The notes under the pieces are model-generated. The model had not been told where the DNA came from and ran no database searches. It saw only the letters and a program-made list of their open reading frames with translations. Source: Poindextera sp963719975 (GTDB lineage Bacteria; Pseudomonadota; Alphaproteobacteria; Caulobacterales; Caulobacteraceae). Taken from it: 64,000 bases of DNA. A program made the position numbers and the translations under genes. Of this stretch, positions 26,231-35,692 are shown piece by piece; the stretch's first letter is position 1, and each line of letters opens with the position of its first letter. The stretch is from contig CAVRED010000002.1 of NCBI GenBank assembly GCA_963719975.1, positions 86,834-150,833 on the forward strand, in the 5' to 3' direction.

Positions 26231-27661
26231 TTGAGCGCTTCTTCCGTTCAGCGCAATTCCAGGCCGCGCTATGCGATCGTGGGGACGGGCGTGCGCTCGT
26301 ACCTCTACCTGCAGGCGCTGATCGGCGATCATGCCGAGGACGGCGAACTGGTCGGGGTATGCGAGGCCAACCCCGGCCGGCGGGCGCGGGCGGCGAACCT
26401 GGCGGCGGACGCCGGCGTCGCGGTCGCCGCCTTCGAACCGGGCGACTTCACACGCATGCTGCGCGAGACCGGCGCCGAGCGGGTCATCGTGACGACGCCC
26501 GACTTCACGCACGCCGACTACATCGTCGCCGCGCTCGAAGCGGGCGTGGATGTGGTGACGGAAAAGCCGCTGACCATCGATGCGGAGTCCTGCCGGCGCA
26601 TTTTCGCGGCGCGAGCGGCCAGCGGACGGTCGGTGCGCGTGGCGTTCAACTATCGCTATTCGCCGCCGCGCACGCTGGTGAAACAGGTCCTGATGTCCGG
26701 GATCATCGGCCCAGTGACGGCGGTCGACTTCGAGTGGCGGCTCGATACCCATCACGGCGCCGACTATTTCCGGCGCTGGCACCGCAACAAGGCCAATTCC
26801 GGCGGCCTTTTGGTGCACAAGGCGACCCACCACTTCGACCTGATCAACTGGTGGCTGGGCTCGACCGCGCGCAGCGTCCGGGCCAGCGGCCGGCGCGTCT
26901 TCTACCGGCCGGAGACGGCCGATGCGCTGGGGCTCGCAGGCCGCGGCGAACGTTGCACCGGCTGCGGCGTGTTCGACGCCTGCAAGCTGAGGCTGAACAT
27001 GGCGGCGAGCCGCAGTCTGACAGCGCTCTACGCCGATAACGAAGGCCATGACGGCTACGTCCGCGACCGCTGCGTGTTCAGCGCCGACATCGACATCGAA
27101 GACACGATGCAGGCGCTGATCGCCTACGAAAGCGGCGCGGTCGTCAACTACCTCCTGACCGCCTACGACGCGGCCGAGGGCTACCGGGTCGTTTTCCACG
27201 GCGAGCGGGGCGTCTTGACCCTCGAGACCATCGAGCGGGCGTTTGTGCGCGAAGACGGCGGTCTCGTGCGGCCGGCGCTGCCGGAAACCTCGAGCGTTGT
27301 CGTCCAGCCGCTGTTCGGCAAACCCCATCGGCTGGTCATCCCAGAGGCGGAAGGCTCGCATGGGGGCGGCGACCGGGCGATGCTTGAGCATCTCTTCCGC
27401 GAGCGCGGCGAGGACCCGTTCGGCCGCGCCGCCGACGAGCGAAGCGGCGCCTGGTCGGCGCTGGTCGGAATCGCCGCCAACGCCTCGATCGCCTCAGGTA
27501 GCGAGGTCAGGCTAAGCGAGCTCGCCGGCGACATCCCCCGCCCCGACACGCCGCCCGCGCCGTTTGGCGGGTCGGCCTGGCAGACGTTCGACGCGTCCGC
27601 CTATCCCTTCCTCGCCGGCGCGATCGTGCTCGCGCCGAGCGAACTTGCTAGGTCGCCCTGA
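26231..27661 (+). CDS. Gfo/Idh/MocA family oxidoreductase
   Basis: 476 residues if TTG 26231 is the start; the protein homology begins at RYAIVGTGVRSYLYLQ a few residues later. The Rossmann motif VGTGVRS, TTPDFTHADYI and VTEKPLTIDAESC (Lys of the EKP motif) show NAD(P) binding, and FNYRYSP with GGLLVHKATHHFDLINWW gives the catalytic region. A Cys-rich insert GERCTGCGVFDACK may bind a metal. The family oxidises or reduces sugars and related alcohols. It overlaps the convergent permease gene by 14 bp. Confidence 0.87.
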   Translation: MSASSVQRNSRPRYAIVGTGVRSYLYLQALIGDHAEDGELVGVCEANPGRRARAANLAADAGVAVAAFEPGDFTRMLRETGAERVIVTTPDFTHADYIVAALEAGVDVVTEKPLTIDAESCRRIFAARAASGRSVRVAFNYRYSPPRTLVKQVLMSGIIGPVTAVDFEWRLDTHHGADYFRRWHRNKANSGGLLVHKATHHFDLINWWLGSTARSVRASGRRVFYRPETADALGLAGRGERCTGCGVFDACKLRLNMAASRSLTALYADNEGHDGYVRDRCVFSADIDIEDTMQALIAYESGAVVNYLLTAYDAAEGYRVVFHGERGVLTLETIERAFVREDGGLVRPALPETSSVVVQPLFGKPHRLVIPEAEGSHGGGDRAMLEHLFRERGEDPFGRAADERSGAWSALVGIAANASIASGSEVRLSELAGDIPRPDTPPAPFGGSAWQTFDASAYPFLAGAIVLAPSELARSP

Positions 27662-28820
27662 GCGCTTCTGCCACTTCCAGGCGGGCGGCGCGCACCGCCG
27701 GGCCGAGGCCGCCGATGAAACCTATCGCGAGGGCCGTGGCGACTCCGATGCCGGCGAGCTCAGGCGTGACCGTCGCCTGGAACGCAACGCCCGCCGTGTC
27801 GATGCCGTGTCCGTTGAAGGCGAGCACGGCCACGGCGAGGCCGAGCACGGCGCCGGGAACGGCCAGCGCCAGGGACTCCAGCATCACCGAGGCCACGACC
27901 GCGCCTGAGCCGAAGCCGATGGCGCGCAACGTGGCGATCTCTCTCGCGCGAGCCTCGACGGCTGCGTAGAGGGTCGTCAGCGCCGCGCAGACAGCGCCAA
28001 CGGCCATCACGCCGCCCACGAAGAGGCCAACGAAGTCGAACAGGACGCGCAGCTGTTGCATCTGGTCGGCGTAGTACTGGCCGAGCCGCTTCACTTGTGC
28101 CTTCAGCTGCGGATTGCTCATCACAAAGTCGCGGAAGCGCCCGTAGTCGCCGGGCGAGGCCAGCTGGACGCCGATGCTCTGGTAGGTCGTGCTGCCGAAC
28201 GCGGCCTTGATGGTCTCGACATCGCCGACCAACGAATTCTCGTCGATGCCGCCCTGATCGGCGTAGATGCCGACGACGGTCCAGGGGGATCCGTGGATGT
28301 CGACCTGGTCGCCGACGTCTAGGCCCTGGAAGAGATCGTGCGCGGCGCGGCCGACATCGAGCTCATGCATCCCGGGCCGGTAGTAACGGCCGGCGATGAA
28401 GTGCGCGGTCGACTTGTTCATCATGAGGCCGATCGCACCGGTGCCGCGCAGGAACTCCGGTTGCGGCGATCCGTCCTTGCGGCGCGTTAGCTGTACCGAA
28501 ACGGCCGCCAGCGGCTGGATCATTGGGCGCCCGTCCGGCGTGCGCTTGACCCCCGGCGCGGACTGGAGCGCCGCGACGTCGGCGCTGGTGAAGGCGCCGG
28601 CGAACTCCGACATTCCCGCCCCCGGCAGCAGCACGGCCCGGTCCTCCTGGTCGTTGACGTCGACGAAGTGGCGCACGCCGGCGCCGATCGCCAAGATCGA
28701 GACCATCACGGCGACCACGGTCGCGATGCCGATTACGGTGACGAGTGACGGGCCGAGGCGCCCGGGCAGGGCGCGCAACGCCAGAAGGGTCGCCACCCAG
28801 GTCTGCCGGAGGGGGTTCAT
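27648..28820 (-). CDS. FtsX-like ABC transporter permease (second of a pair)
   Basis: 390 residues from ATG 28820. MacB/LolC-type topology: one N-terminal span (LGPSLVTVIGIATVVAVMVSIL), a large extracytoplasmic domain, then three C-terminal spans (VGLFVGGVMAVGAVCAALTTL, MLESLALAVPGAVLGLAVAVL, GIGVATALAIGFIGGLGPAV). The RAREIATLRAIGF loop contacts an ATPase. The partner permease lies 11 bp upstream. No ATPase gene is in the neighbourhood, which is unusual. Likely exports a lipid or small peptide (inference). Confidence 0.85.
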   Translation of the reverse strand: MNPLRQTWVATLLALRALPGRLGPSLVTVIGIATVVAVMVSILAIGAGVRHFVDVNDQEDRAVLLPGAGMSEFAGAFTSADVAALQSAPGVKRTPDGRPMIQPLAAVSVQLTRRKDGSPQPEFLRGTGAIGLMMNKSTAHFIAGRYYRPGMHELDVGRAAHDLFQGLDVGDQVDIHGSPWTVVGIYADQGGIDENSLVGDVETIKAAFGSTTYQSIGVQLASPGDYGRFRDFVMSNPQLKAQVKRLGQYYADQMQQLRVLFDFVGLFVGGVMAVGAVCAALTTLYAAVEARAREIATLRAIGFGSGAVVASVMLESLALAVPGAVLGLAVAVLAFNGHGIDTAGVAFQATVTPELAGIGVATALAIGFIGGLGPAVRAARLEVAEALRAT

Positions 28821-28831
28821 CCGCGCCTCCC

Positions 28832-29980
28832 CTAGCGGCCTGTGAGGCCGTCGACGACCGAGATGTGCGCCGCGCGCCAGGCGGGGAGCGACCCGGTGAC
28901 GAGCGCTAAGAGGGCGGCGACCAAGAGACCGGCGGGGAGCACGGGCCCGGCCGGGACGCCGAAGTGGATCGTCTGCATCGCAATCGGATAGAGGGCGCTC
29001 GAGATCACGAGCCCGACCGCCGCCGCGGTCACGCAGACGGCCAGCGCCTCGGCGACAGTCAGTGCGACCAGGGCCGGCGCGCCGAATCCGAGCGTCTTCA
29101 GGACGGCGAACTCGACGGTGCGCTCGCGACCCGACTGAATCATCACCGCGCCCACCGAGAACAGCAGCGCAAAGAAGACGGCGCTGGTGATCATACGGAC
29201 GGCCAGGCCAACGTCGCCAAGGTTGGAGACGGACGCCAGCAACAGCTGGTGCAGCGAATAGGTCTTGGTCTCGTGCGCCGAGTTGGCGAACTGGTCGTCG
29301 ATCGCGGCGGCGCGGATCCCCGCCTTCTCGGGGTCGTCGATGCGCACCACATAGTCGTTGACCGTGCCAGCGCCGGCGGCGCGGCTGAGGTCGACGTAGT
29401 CGTAGTTGAGCAGGATGATGCCGCCGAACACGTCGTCCTTGGGGTCGGTCGGGTAGATGCCAACGACGTCGACGGGGAAGGTCTTGGTCCCATCGCGGTT
29501 TGCGTAGAATTGCGGCGTGAGCGGGATACGGTCGCCGACCTTGAAGCCGTAGAGCTTGGCGTAGTCCGAGGGCGCCAGCGCGCCGCTCTTCGTCGCCTTC
29601 AGCGCCGCCCACTGGGCGGGAGTGATCTCAAGCTTGTCGTCCGTGGCCCTGACCTCGTCGGGATCGATCGCCTGGGCGGCGATGAAGCTCGTCGGATCGC
29701 GAAAAGGCCCGCCGAAGAAGACGACGCGCGCGGCCATTCTCACCCCTGGCGTCTTCTTGATGAGCGGCGCGTCGGCGATCGGCAGGTTGTCGAGCGGCCC
29801 GACCCGGCTCGCGGTCACCAGGATGTCGGCCTGGGAGCTCGAGACCAGGCGGTCGAGACCCGCGGTGAAGCCCTGCAGCACGCCGAAGATCACGAACGCG
29901 CTGACGATCGAGACCATGGTCAGCACGGCCCGGCCCGGCTTCCGCCAGATGCCGGCCCAGACGAGCGGCAGGAATTTCAT
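28832..29980 (-). CDS. FtsX-like ABC transporter permease (first of a pair)
   Basis: 382 residues from ATG 29980. The N-terminal span is AVLTMVSIVSAFVIFGVLQGF, the central domain is extracytoplasmic, and the C-terminal spans include AVFFALLFSVGAVMI, VAEALAVCVTAAAVGLVISSAL and LLVAALLALVTGSLPAW. The coupling loop RERTVEFAVLKTLGFGAPA is standard. It is a distinct protein from its neighbour, so a heterodimeric permease is likely. The ATPase must be encoded elsewhere. The frame is intact. Confidence 0.85.
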   Translation of the reverse strand: MKFLPLVWAGIWRKPGRAVLTMVSIVSAFVIFGVLQGFTAGLDRLVSSSQADILVTASRVGPLDNLPIADAPLIKKTPGVRMAARVVFFGGPFRDPTSFIAAQAIDPDEVRATDDKLEITPAQWAALKATKSGALAPSDYAKLYGFKVGDRIPLTPQFYANRDGTKTFPVDVVGIYPTDPKDDVFGGIILLNYDYVDLSRAAGAGTVNDYVVRIDDPEKAGIRAAAIDDQFANSAHETKTYSLHQLLLASVSNLGDVGLAVRMITSAVFFALLFSVGAVMIQSGRERTVEFAVLKTLGFGAPALVALTVAEALAVCVTAAAVGLVISSALYPIAMQTIHFGVPAGPVLPAGLLVAALLALVTGSLPAWRAAHISVVDGLTGR

Positions 29981-30131
29981 GCCGGCCGCGCCAGCGCGAT
30001 GAAGACCACTCTCTGGTTGAGAAGCATAACGCCGCTCTGCTTGCCCGAGCTAGGGATGGCCCCGGGCGGTAGGATTGTCCAGACGCCCGCAACGCCTCGA
30101 ACCTAGCGGCCCGGTCGGATAGGCTCGGCTG

Positions 30132-30930
30132 ATGGCGACCGACGGGTTCGATGAGCTGATCGCTGCGGCCGAGCAGGACAGGTTCGAGGGGTGGGACTTC
30201 TCCCACCTTGCAGGCCGGTTGGTCGAGGCGCCGCCGCCTTTCGACTACCTCGCCGCCGTGCGCGGGCGGCTGCCCGGGGTCGGACGCCTGCTCGATCTCG
30301 GGACCGGCGGGGGCGAGGTGCTCTCCGAACTCGCGCCGTTTCCGGTCGCGACCGTCGCGACCGAGGCCTGGCCGCCGAATGCGGAACTGGCCGGGCGGCG
30401 GCTCTCAGCACTTGGGGCGTCAGTGGTGCTGGTCGAAGGGGCGCCGGAGAACTGGGAGACCCTCGGTGCGCCGCTTCGCGCGGCGCCGGCGCTGCCGTTC
30501 GCCGACGGCGCCTTCGACCTCGTGATCGATCGGCACGAGTTCTTATCTGCCAGCCGAGGTCTTCCGCGTGCTTCGCCCGGGTGGGCGGTTCGTCACCCAG
30601 CAATGCGGCGGGACGCATCATGCCGATCTCAACGATCTGCTCGGCCTGCCACGCCCTCGCTACGCGGCCTGGAGGCTGGACGCCGCCGAGGCGCAGTTGA
30701 ACGCGGTCGGATTCGTCGAGGTCATCGGCCAGGAGGCGATCACCGAGACGCGCATCCACGATGTCGGCGCAATCGTATACTACCTCAAGGCCCTGCCGTG
30801 GCAGGCGCCGGACTTCCGCGCGCGCGACAACCTCGGCCGACTGCGGGCCCTCCACGAGCAGGTCACCAGGGCGGGTCCGCTGACCATCTGCGCCCACCAC
30901 TTCCTCGTCGAAGCGGTGAAGCCTGCCTGA
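30132..30930 (+). CDS. SAM-dependent methyltransferase (one frameshift)
   Basis: About 265 residues from ATG 30132. SAM motif I is LLDLGTGGGEVL. The segment LPFADGAFDLVIDRHE is followed by a one-base break near 30548 (an extra T), after which the frame resumes as LPAEVFRVLRPGGRFVTQQ. The C-terminal part (ICAHHFLVEAVKPA) is complete. The substrate is unknown. It is divergent from the permease pair. Confidence 0.8.
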
Positions 30931-31155
30931 CCGACGCGGTCGCCCCTCGGGCGCGAACCGGGCGGTCTGACCTGCGATCTGGGGACCCCATCTAAATGGG
31001 GTTGAAAGAGTTCAGTTCAAGAATTGGCAGGCGGCGACTTGAGGCTTACTTCAGCGCACGCCGACCCCCCTCATTCAAACTCCATCCCAACTCCGTCAGG
31101 AGGACGGGGGCGTGTCGGCGCGTGCGCGTTCCCAGAAACAGCCAAAAGGAACTTC

Positions 31156-31362
31156 ATGAATCGCATCCGCGGATTCGACATCGCTTCAACGCCCCGTGTT
31201 CCGGGGCTCACCATCGCCGCTTCAAAGGCCCAACTCCACGCGCTCATTCGCAGATCCACTGAGCGCATCGGCGCCGCCGAGCCGGAACTCTCCGCGCTCA
31301 TGGTGATCGCGCCGTTCGTGATCGCCGTCGTGGCGGCGCTCCCGACGTTCGTCGCCGCCTGA
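31156..31362 (+). CDS. Small putative single-span membrane protein
   Basis: 68 residues from ATG 31156, preceded by AAAAGGA at a suitable distance. The last 22 residues (ALMVIAPFVIAVVAALPTFVAA) form a hydrophobic tail, so a C-terminal membrane anchor is likely. The rest is polar and basic. No family is recognised. The 225 bp upstream hold a CCCCATCTAAATGGGG hairpin near 30978 but no gene. Confidence 0.5.
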   Translation: MNRIRGFDIASTPRVPGLTIAASKAQLHALIRRSTERIGAAEPELSALMVIAPFVIAVVAALPTFVAA

Positions 31363-31434
31363 CCCGCGGCGGCGCGCCGGCGCGGAGGGCAACTTCCGCG
31401 TCGGCGCGCTGAACGTCGGCGCTCAGACGTCGCG

Positions 31435-31698
31435 CTATGAGACGGGTCGATCGGCGGCGAAGTCGGTGAGGATACGCACGAAGTCGCGGGGCGCCTCGAT
31501 CGAGGGGATGTGGCCGACGCCGGGCAGCACTACGAGCTGCGAGCCCGGGATCGCGGCGGCGGCGGCCCGGCCGAAGCGCACCGGCGGCCCCTCGCCCTTC
31601 TCATAATAGGCGATGCGATGGCCCAGCACGTCGACCTCGCGCAATGGCGGCATCCGCCAGTCGAGGTCTAGGGCGCCAGCTGCGGTCTCGAGGCTCAT
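31435..31698 (-). pseudogene. Internally deleted alpha/beta hydrolase (87-residue remnant)
   Basis: From ATG 31698, preceded by a perfect AGGAG, the frame reads as the N terminus of an alpha/beta hydrolase (MPPLREVDVLGHRIAYYEKGEGPP) joined in frame to a hydrolase C terminus (GRAAAAAIPGSQLVVLPGVGHIPSIEAP). The lid, the nucleophile elbow and the acid are absent, so about 180 residues are missing. The catalytic His survives (VGHIPS). The deletion keeps the frame and the start, so the small protein may still be made. A sequencing collapse is less likely because the junction is not at a repeat I can see. Confidence 0.6.
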
Positions 31699-31832
31699 AT
31701 GCGTCTCCTGCCTGCGTTGTGCTCTTGCATCCGCGGGCAATCCACACAAGGACGCTCCGAACTGTAGCGCCCTCGGCGGCAGTGGCGTCCGAGGGCCGGG
31801 CGTGAGTAGGTTCCGGGCGACGGGAGGCCAGC

Positions 31833-32963
31833 GTGGCTGATGCAGATTTCAAATCGGGCGTCGACGCCCAGTTCATCGGGCGCACGTCGCCAACGGCGCC
31901 GCGAATCCAGGCGGGCGGGCATCCCTGCCAGGGGATCTATTGGACGCCCAAGGGCCAGCGCCCGAAGACGGCGCTCATCGCCACCCACTACAACGTCGAC
32001 TTCGCCGAGCACTACAGCGCGCCGTATTTCGCCTCGCGCGGCTTCGGGTTCCTGGGCTGGAACACGCGCTATCGCGGGGCTGAGGACCTGTTCATCTTCG
32101 AGCACGCACTGATCGACATCGGCGTCGGGGTGCGCTGGCTGCGCGAGGAGGCCGGGGTCGAGCGCGTGGTGATCCTGGGCAACTCCGGCGGCGGCTCGCT
32201 GATGGGCGCCTACCAGGCGGAAGCAGTGGCGCCCACGCTGGCGGGCGGCATGAGGGGCCCCGGCGCCGAGGCGCTATCGTCGCTGCCAGCGGCCGACCTC
32301 TACGTCTCGCTGAACGCCCACGCCGGCCGGCCCGAGGTTCTGACCGCCTGGATGGACGCTTCAGTCGTCGACGAGTTCGATCCGACGAAGACGGACGCGG
32401 CGCTCGACCCCTTCAACCCCGACAATGGGCCGCCATATTCGGCCGACTTCATCGCCCGCTATCGCGCCGCCCAGCGGGCGCGCAACCAGCGGATCACCGA
32501 CTGGGCGAAGGCGGAGCTCGAGCGGCTGAACGCCGCTGGGGTCCCAGACATCCTCTTCCCGCTCTACCGCACCTGGGCGGACCTGCGCTTCATGGACCCC
32601 GCGATCGACCCGTCCGACCGTCCCTGCCCGGGCTGCTATCGGGGCCATCCGAAGGACGCCAACCGCTATCCCGGCATCGGGCGGGCCAACAGCCTGCGCA
32701 CCTGGCTCTCGATGTGGAGCCTCTCGGAGTCGAAGTGCCAGGGCGGGCCACAGCTGGCCAAGGTGGAGGTCCCCGCGCTGGTCGTGCAGAGCACCGCCGA
32801 CATGGGCGTCTTCCCGAGCGACGCCCACGGCATCCACGCTGCGCTGGCGGCCAAGGACAAGAGCCTGGAACTCATTCCGGGCGCCCACTACTTCGAGGAC
32901 TCCGAGGCAAACCGGAACGCGATGGTCGACCTGATCTCGGCCTGGATCGCCCGGCGCAGCTGA
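31833..32963 (+). CDS. Alpha/beta hydrolase-fold protein
   Basis: 376 residues from GTG 31833, with a GGGAGG stretch upstream. The nucleophile elbow is VVILGNSGGGSLMG, and LVVQSTADMGVFPSDAHG with PGAHYFEDSE gives the acid and catalytic His. The N-terminal ALIATHYNVDFAEHYSAPYFASRGF is the oxyanion-hole region. A long middle insert with Cys residues (SDRPCPGCYRGHPKD) is unusual. It starts the run of catabolic-type genes on the plus strand. Confidence 0.8.
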   Translation: MADADFKSGVDAQFIGRTSPTAPRIQAGGHPCQGIYWTPKGQRPKTALIATHYNVDFAEHYSAPYFASRGFGFLGWNTRYRGAEDLFIFEHALIDIGVGVRWLREEAGVERVVILGNSGGGSLMGAYQAEAVAPTLAGGMRGPGAEALSSLPAADLYVSLNAHAGRPEVLTAWMDASVVDEFDPTKTDAALDPFNPDNGPPYSADFIARYRAAQRARNQRITDWAKAELERLNAAGVPDILFPLYRTWADLRFMDPAIDPSDRPCPGCYRGHPKDANRYPGIGRANSLRTWLSMWSLSESKCQGGPQLAKVEVPALVVQSTADMGVFPSDAHGIHAALAAKDKSLELIPGAHYFEDSEANRNAMVDLISAWIARRS

Positions 32964-32985
32964 CGTCGCGGCGCCCCTAGGCGAA

Positions 32986-34059
32986 GTGGACAAGCGGCCA
33001 GGGGCGGCCTACGGGCAAAGCGTGGGCGCCCGCGAAACCCAACTCGAGGCCGGCCTCGGCCGCTTCCTCTCCGCCAAGTGGCGGCCTGGCGCGACCGTGT
33101 CTGATCTCGCCCGCATCCCCGGCGGCGCGTCGCGTGAGACGTGGCGGTTCAAGGCGAACGCCGCCGGCGCGGCGCGCGGCCTGATCGTGCGCATCGATCC
33201 CGAGACAAGCCTGATCGACACCGACCGGCGCACCGAGTACCGGGCCATGGAGGCCGCATACAAAGCAGGCCTGCCGGCGCCGGAGACCCTGTTCCTCGAG
33301 GAAGACCTGGCCTGGCTCGGGCGGCCGTTCTCGATCACCGCCGAGGTGACCGGATGCCAGGCTTCGGCCGACGCAATTCCGGCCGAGCATCGCGACAAGA
33401 TTGGCCGGCAGAAATGGACGCTGCTCGGCAAGATCGCAGCGCTCGACCCGCTGGCGCTGGGCCTCGGCGACGTGATGGCGGCTACGACGGCCAAGACCTG
33501 CGCGATGGAGCAGGTCGACTACTGGGCGAAGGTGATCGAGGACGACGAGCTGCATCCCAATCCAGTCGCGCATGCGGCGATCCGCTGGCTGCGCCGCAAC
33601 CCGCCGCCGCCGGCGCAGAAGGTCAGCCTGGTGCACGGCGACTACCGGACCGGCAACTTCCTCTATTCGCCCGACGGCGAGATCAAGGCGATTCTCGACT
33701 GGGAAATGGCCCACATGGGCGACCCGCTGGAGGACCTCGCCTGGTCGATGGACCCCCTCTGGTGCTGGAACGAGCCGGAACGGGCCGGCCGTCTGTTGCC
33801 GCACAAGGAGGCCGTGCGCGCCTGGGAGGAAGGGAGCGGTCTTTCAGTCGATCCGGAGGCGTTCCGCTGGTGGCAGGTGTTCGCCTCGCTGAAGGGTATC
33901 GGCATCTGGATCTCGTCGAGCGAGGACTTCCATACCGGTTCCAGCAAGGCGCCGATCCTGGCGATCGCCGGGTGGCTGATGACGGACCGCCAGCAGCGGA
34001 TCCTGGTCGACTACCTCTCGCCAAACTCACCCCATCGCTACGTGCGGGTGGTGAAATGA
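32986..34059 (+). CDS. Aminoglycoside phosphotransferase-like kinase (ACAD10/11-linked type)
   Basis: 357 residues from GTG 32986. The kinase-like fold has the catalytic loop LVHGDYRTGNFLY and the metal-binding ILDWEMAHMGDPLEDLAW. The family pairs with acyl-CoA dehydrogenases in fatty acid and steroid catabolism, phosphorylating 4-hydroxyacyl groups in characterised cases. Its TGA overlaps the ATG of the next gene. The frame is intact. Confidence 0.85.
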   Translation: MDKRPGAAYGQSVGARETQLEAGLGRFLSAKWRPGATVSDLARIPGGASRETWRFKANAAGAARGLIVRIDPETSLIDTDRRTEYRAMEAAYKAGLPAPETLFLEEDLAWLGRPFSITAEVTGCQASADAIPAEHRDKIGRQKWTLLGKIAALDPLALGLGDVMAATTAKTCAMEQVDYWAKVIEDDELHPNPVAHAAIRWLRRNPPPPAQKVSLVHGDYRTGNFLYSPDGEIKAILDWEMAHMGDPLEDLAWSMDPLWCWNEPERAGRLLPHKEAVRAWEEGSGLSVDPEAFRWWQVFASLKGIGIWISSSEDFHTGSSKAPILAIAGWLMTDRQQRILVDYLSPNSPHRYVRVVK

Positions 34060-34509
34060 TCCCCAGTGGTCCCGACGCCATCCGCAACCTCGTCGCCCGG
34101 ATCGGCATGGACCTCATCCCCAAGGCGGGCGACGCGTACACCGCGACCGACCTCGTCTACTTCACCGTGCTTCTGGGCATGGTCGCCCAGGACTACGACC
34201 GCGCCGCCGAGGTGCTGGTCGCCGAGCACGCGGCGCTCGCCCCGATCTTCCGCGAGGCGGCGGCGCACTTGGGCGATGCGGCGCTGAAGACGCGGATCGC
34301 GGACGCACTCGCCATGGAGGCGCCAAGCCTGCAGGGTGCGCGACCTGAACGCTCGCTCGGACGTTCTGCTCAAGCTCTTGATCGACGTGCAGGCGGCGGT
34401 CGAGGACGCCGAGGCCGGCGGCGCTGACTGGGCCAAGGGTCTGAATGGGAAGATCTGGGGCTTCCTTGATACGCACGTCACAGCCCACGCGTACGACGTC
34501 CCGATCTGA
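34056..34509 (+). CDS. Small helical protein coupled to the phosphotransferase (one frameshift)
   Basis: About 150 residues from ATG 34056, overlapping the phosphotransferase stop. LVYFTVLLGMVAQDYDRAAEVLVAEHAALAPIF is helical; a break near 34335 leads to VRDLNARSDVLLKLLIDVQAAVED and ends FLDTHVTAHAYDVPI. Such proteins are found next to phosphotransferases of this class; the function is unknown. Four-base overlap means translational coupling. Confidence 0.7.
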
Positions 34510-34533
34510 CCGCATCCCGCCGAGGCCGCGCCC

Positions 34534-35663
34534 ATGCTGAACAAGCTCGACGACTTTCCGATCCACCAGACGCCGGAGCCGATCGCCCACCCGGCGACCA
34601 GCGACCGCAACGTCTACGACCGGACTTGGTTCAACGGCTACGCGAACGACGGCTCCTACTATTTCGGCGTCGGCATGGCGGTCTATCCGCACCGCGGGAT
34701 CCTGGACTGCGCCTTCTCGGTGGTTGGGCCGGACGCACGCCAGCACTGTTTCTATGGCTCGCGGCGCGCGCCGACCGAACGCACGGAGATGCAGGTCGGA
34801 CCGTTCCGCATCGAGGTCATCGAGCCGATGAAGCGGGCGCGGGTGGTGTTGGAGGACAACGAGAGTGGCCTCTCGTGCGACCTGGTCTTCTCGGCGCGCT
34901 CGGCGGCGATCCAGGAGGCGCGGCAGATCCTCTGGAGCGGGGCTCGGCGGACGATGGACGCCACGCGCTTCGACCAGTTTGGCCGCTGGAGCGGCGTCGT
35001 CCGCAGCCCGGACGGTGAGATCGAGGTGAGCGAGGCGGTCTGTCACGGGACCAAGGACCGTTCGTGGGGCGTGCGCGGCGTCGGCGAGCCCGAGGCGGGC
35101 GGCGCGCCGCAAGGGCGGCGAGGGGCGTTCTTCCTTTGGGCGCCGCTGTTCTGGGAGGACCACATCACCCACGCCATCTTCTTCGACGGCCCGAAGGGCG
35201 AGGCGCTGGTTCGCGAAGGGATCGTCGCACCGCTCTACGCCAGCGAGGCCGAAGTCCCGAGCGTCGAGGACGGCCACGACGAGCGGATGGCGACCGCCCG
35301 CCACCGCGTCGCCTACCACCCAGGCACCCGACTGGCCCGCTCGGCGGAGATCGACCTGGTGAGCAACGACGGGGACGTTCGCACTATCGCGCTGGAGCCG
35401 ATCCTGAAGTTCCAGATGAAGGGCCTGGGCTACGGCCACCCCGAGTGGGGGCAGGGCATGTGGAAGGGCGAACTCGCGCTCGGCCACGAGTCGTTCGACC
35501 CGCGGCAGCTGAACCCGCTCGAGCCTTGGCACCTGCACACCCAGCAGGTGGTGCGCGCCACCGATGGGACGCCGCGAGGGCATCGGCGTGCTCGAGCAGA
35601 TCTGCGTGGGGCCTTACGCGCCCGGCTGGTTTCACGGAACTGCTCGACGGCGCGAAGAGCTAG
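34534..35663 (+). CDS. Conserved protein of unknown function, phosphotransferase neighbour (one frameshift)
   Basis: About 375 residues from ATG 34534. Beta-rich sequence with blocks YDRTWFNGYANDGSYYFGVGMAVYP, FYGSRRAPTERTEMQVGPF, FDQFGRWSGVV and HGTKDRSWGVRGVGEP. This two-domain lipocalin-like layout resembles uncharacterised proteins that sit beside phosphotransferases in lipid-degradation loci. A break near 35578 leads to REGIGVLEQICVGPYAP and the end at 35663. No catalytic motif is identified. Confidence 0.7.
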
Positions 35664-35692
35664 CGCGACAAGTGCTTCGAGGAGGAACGACC

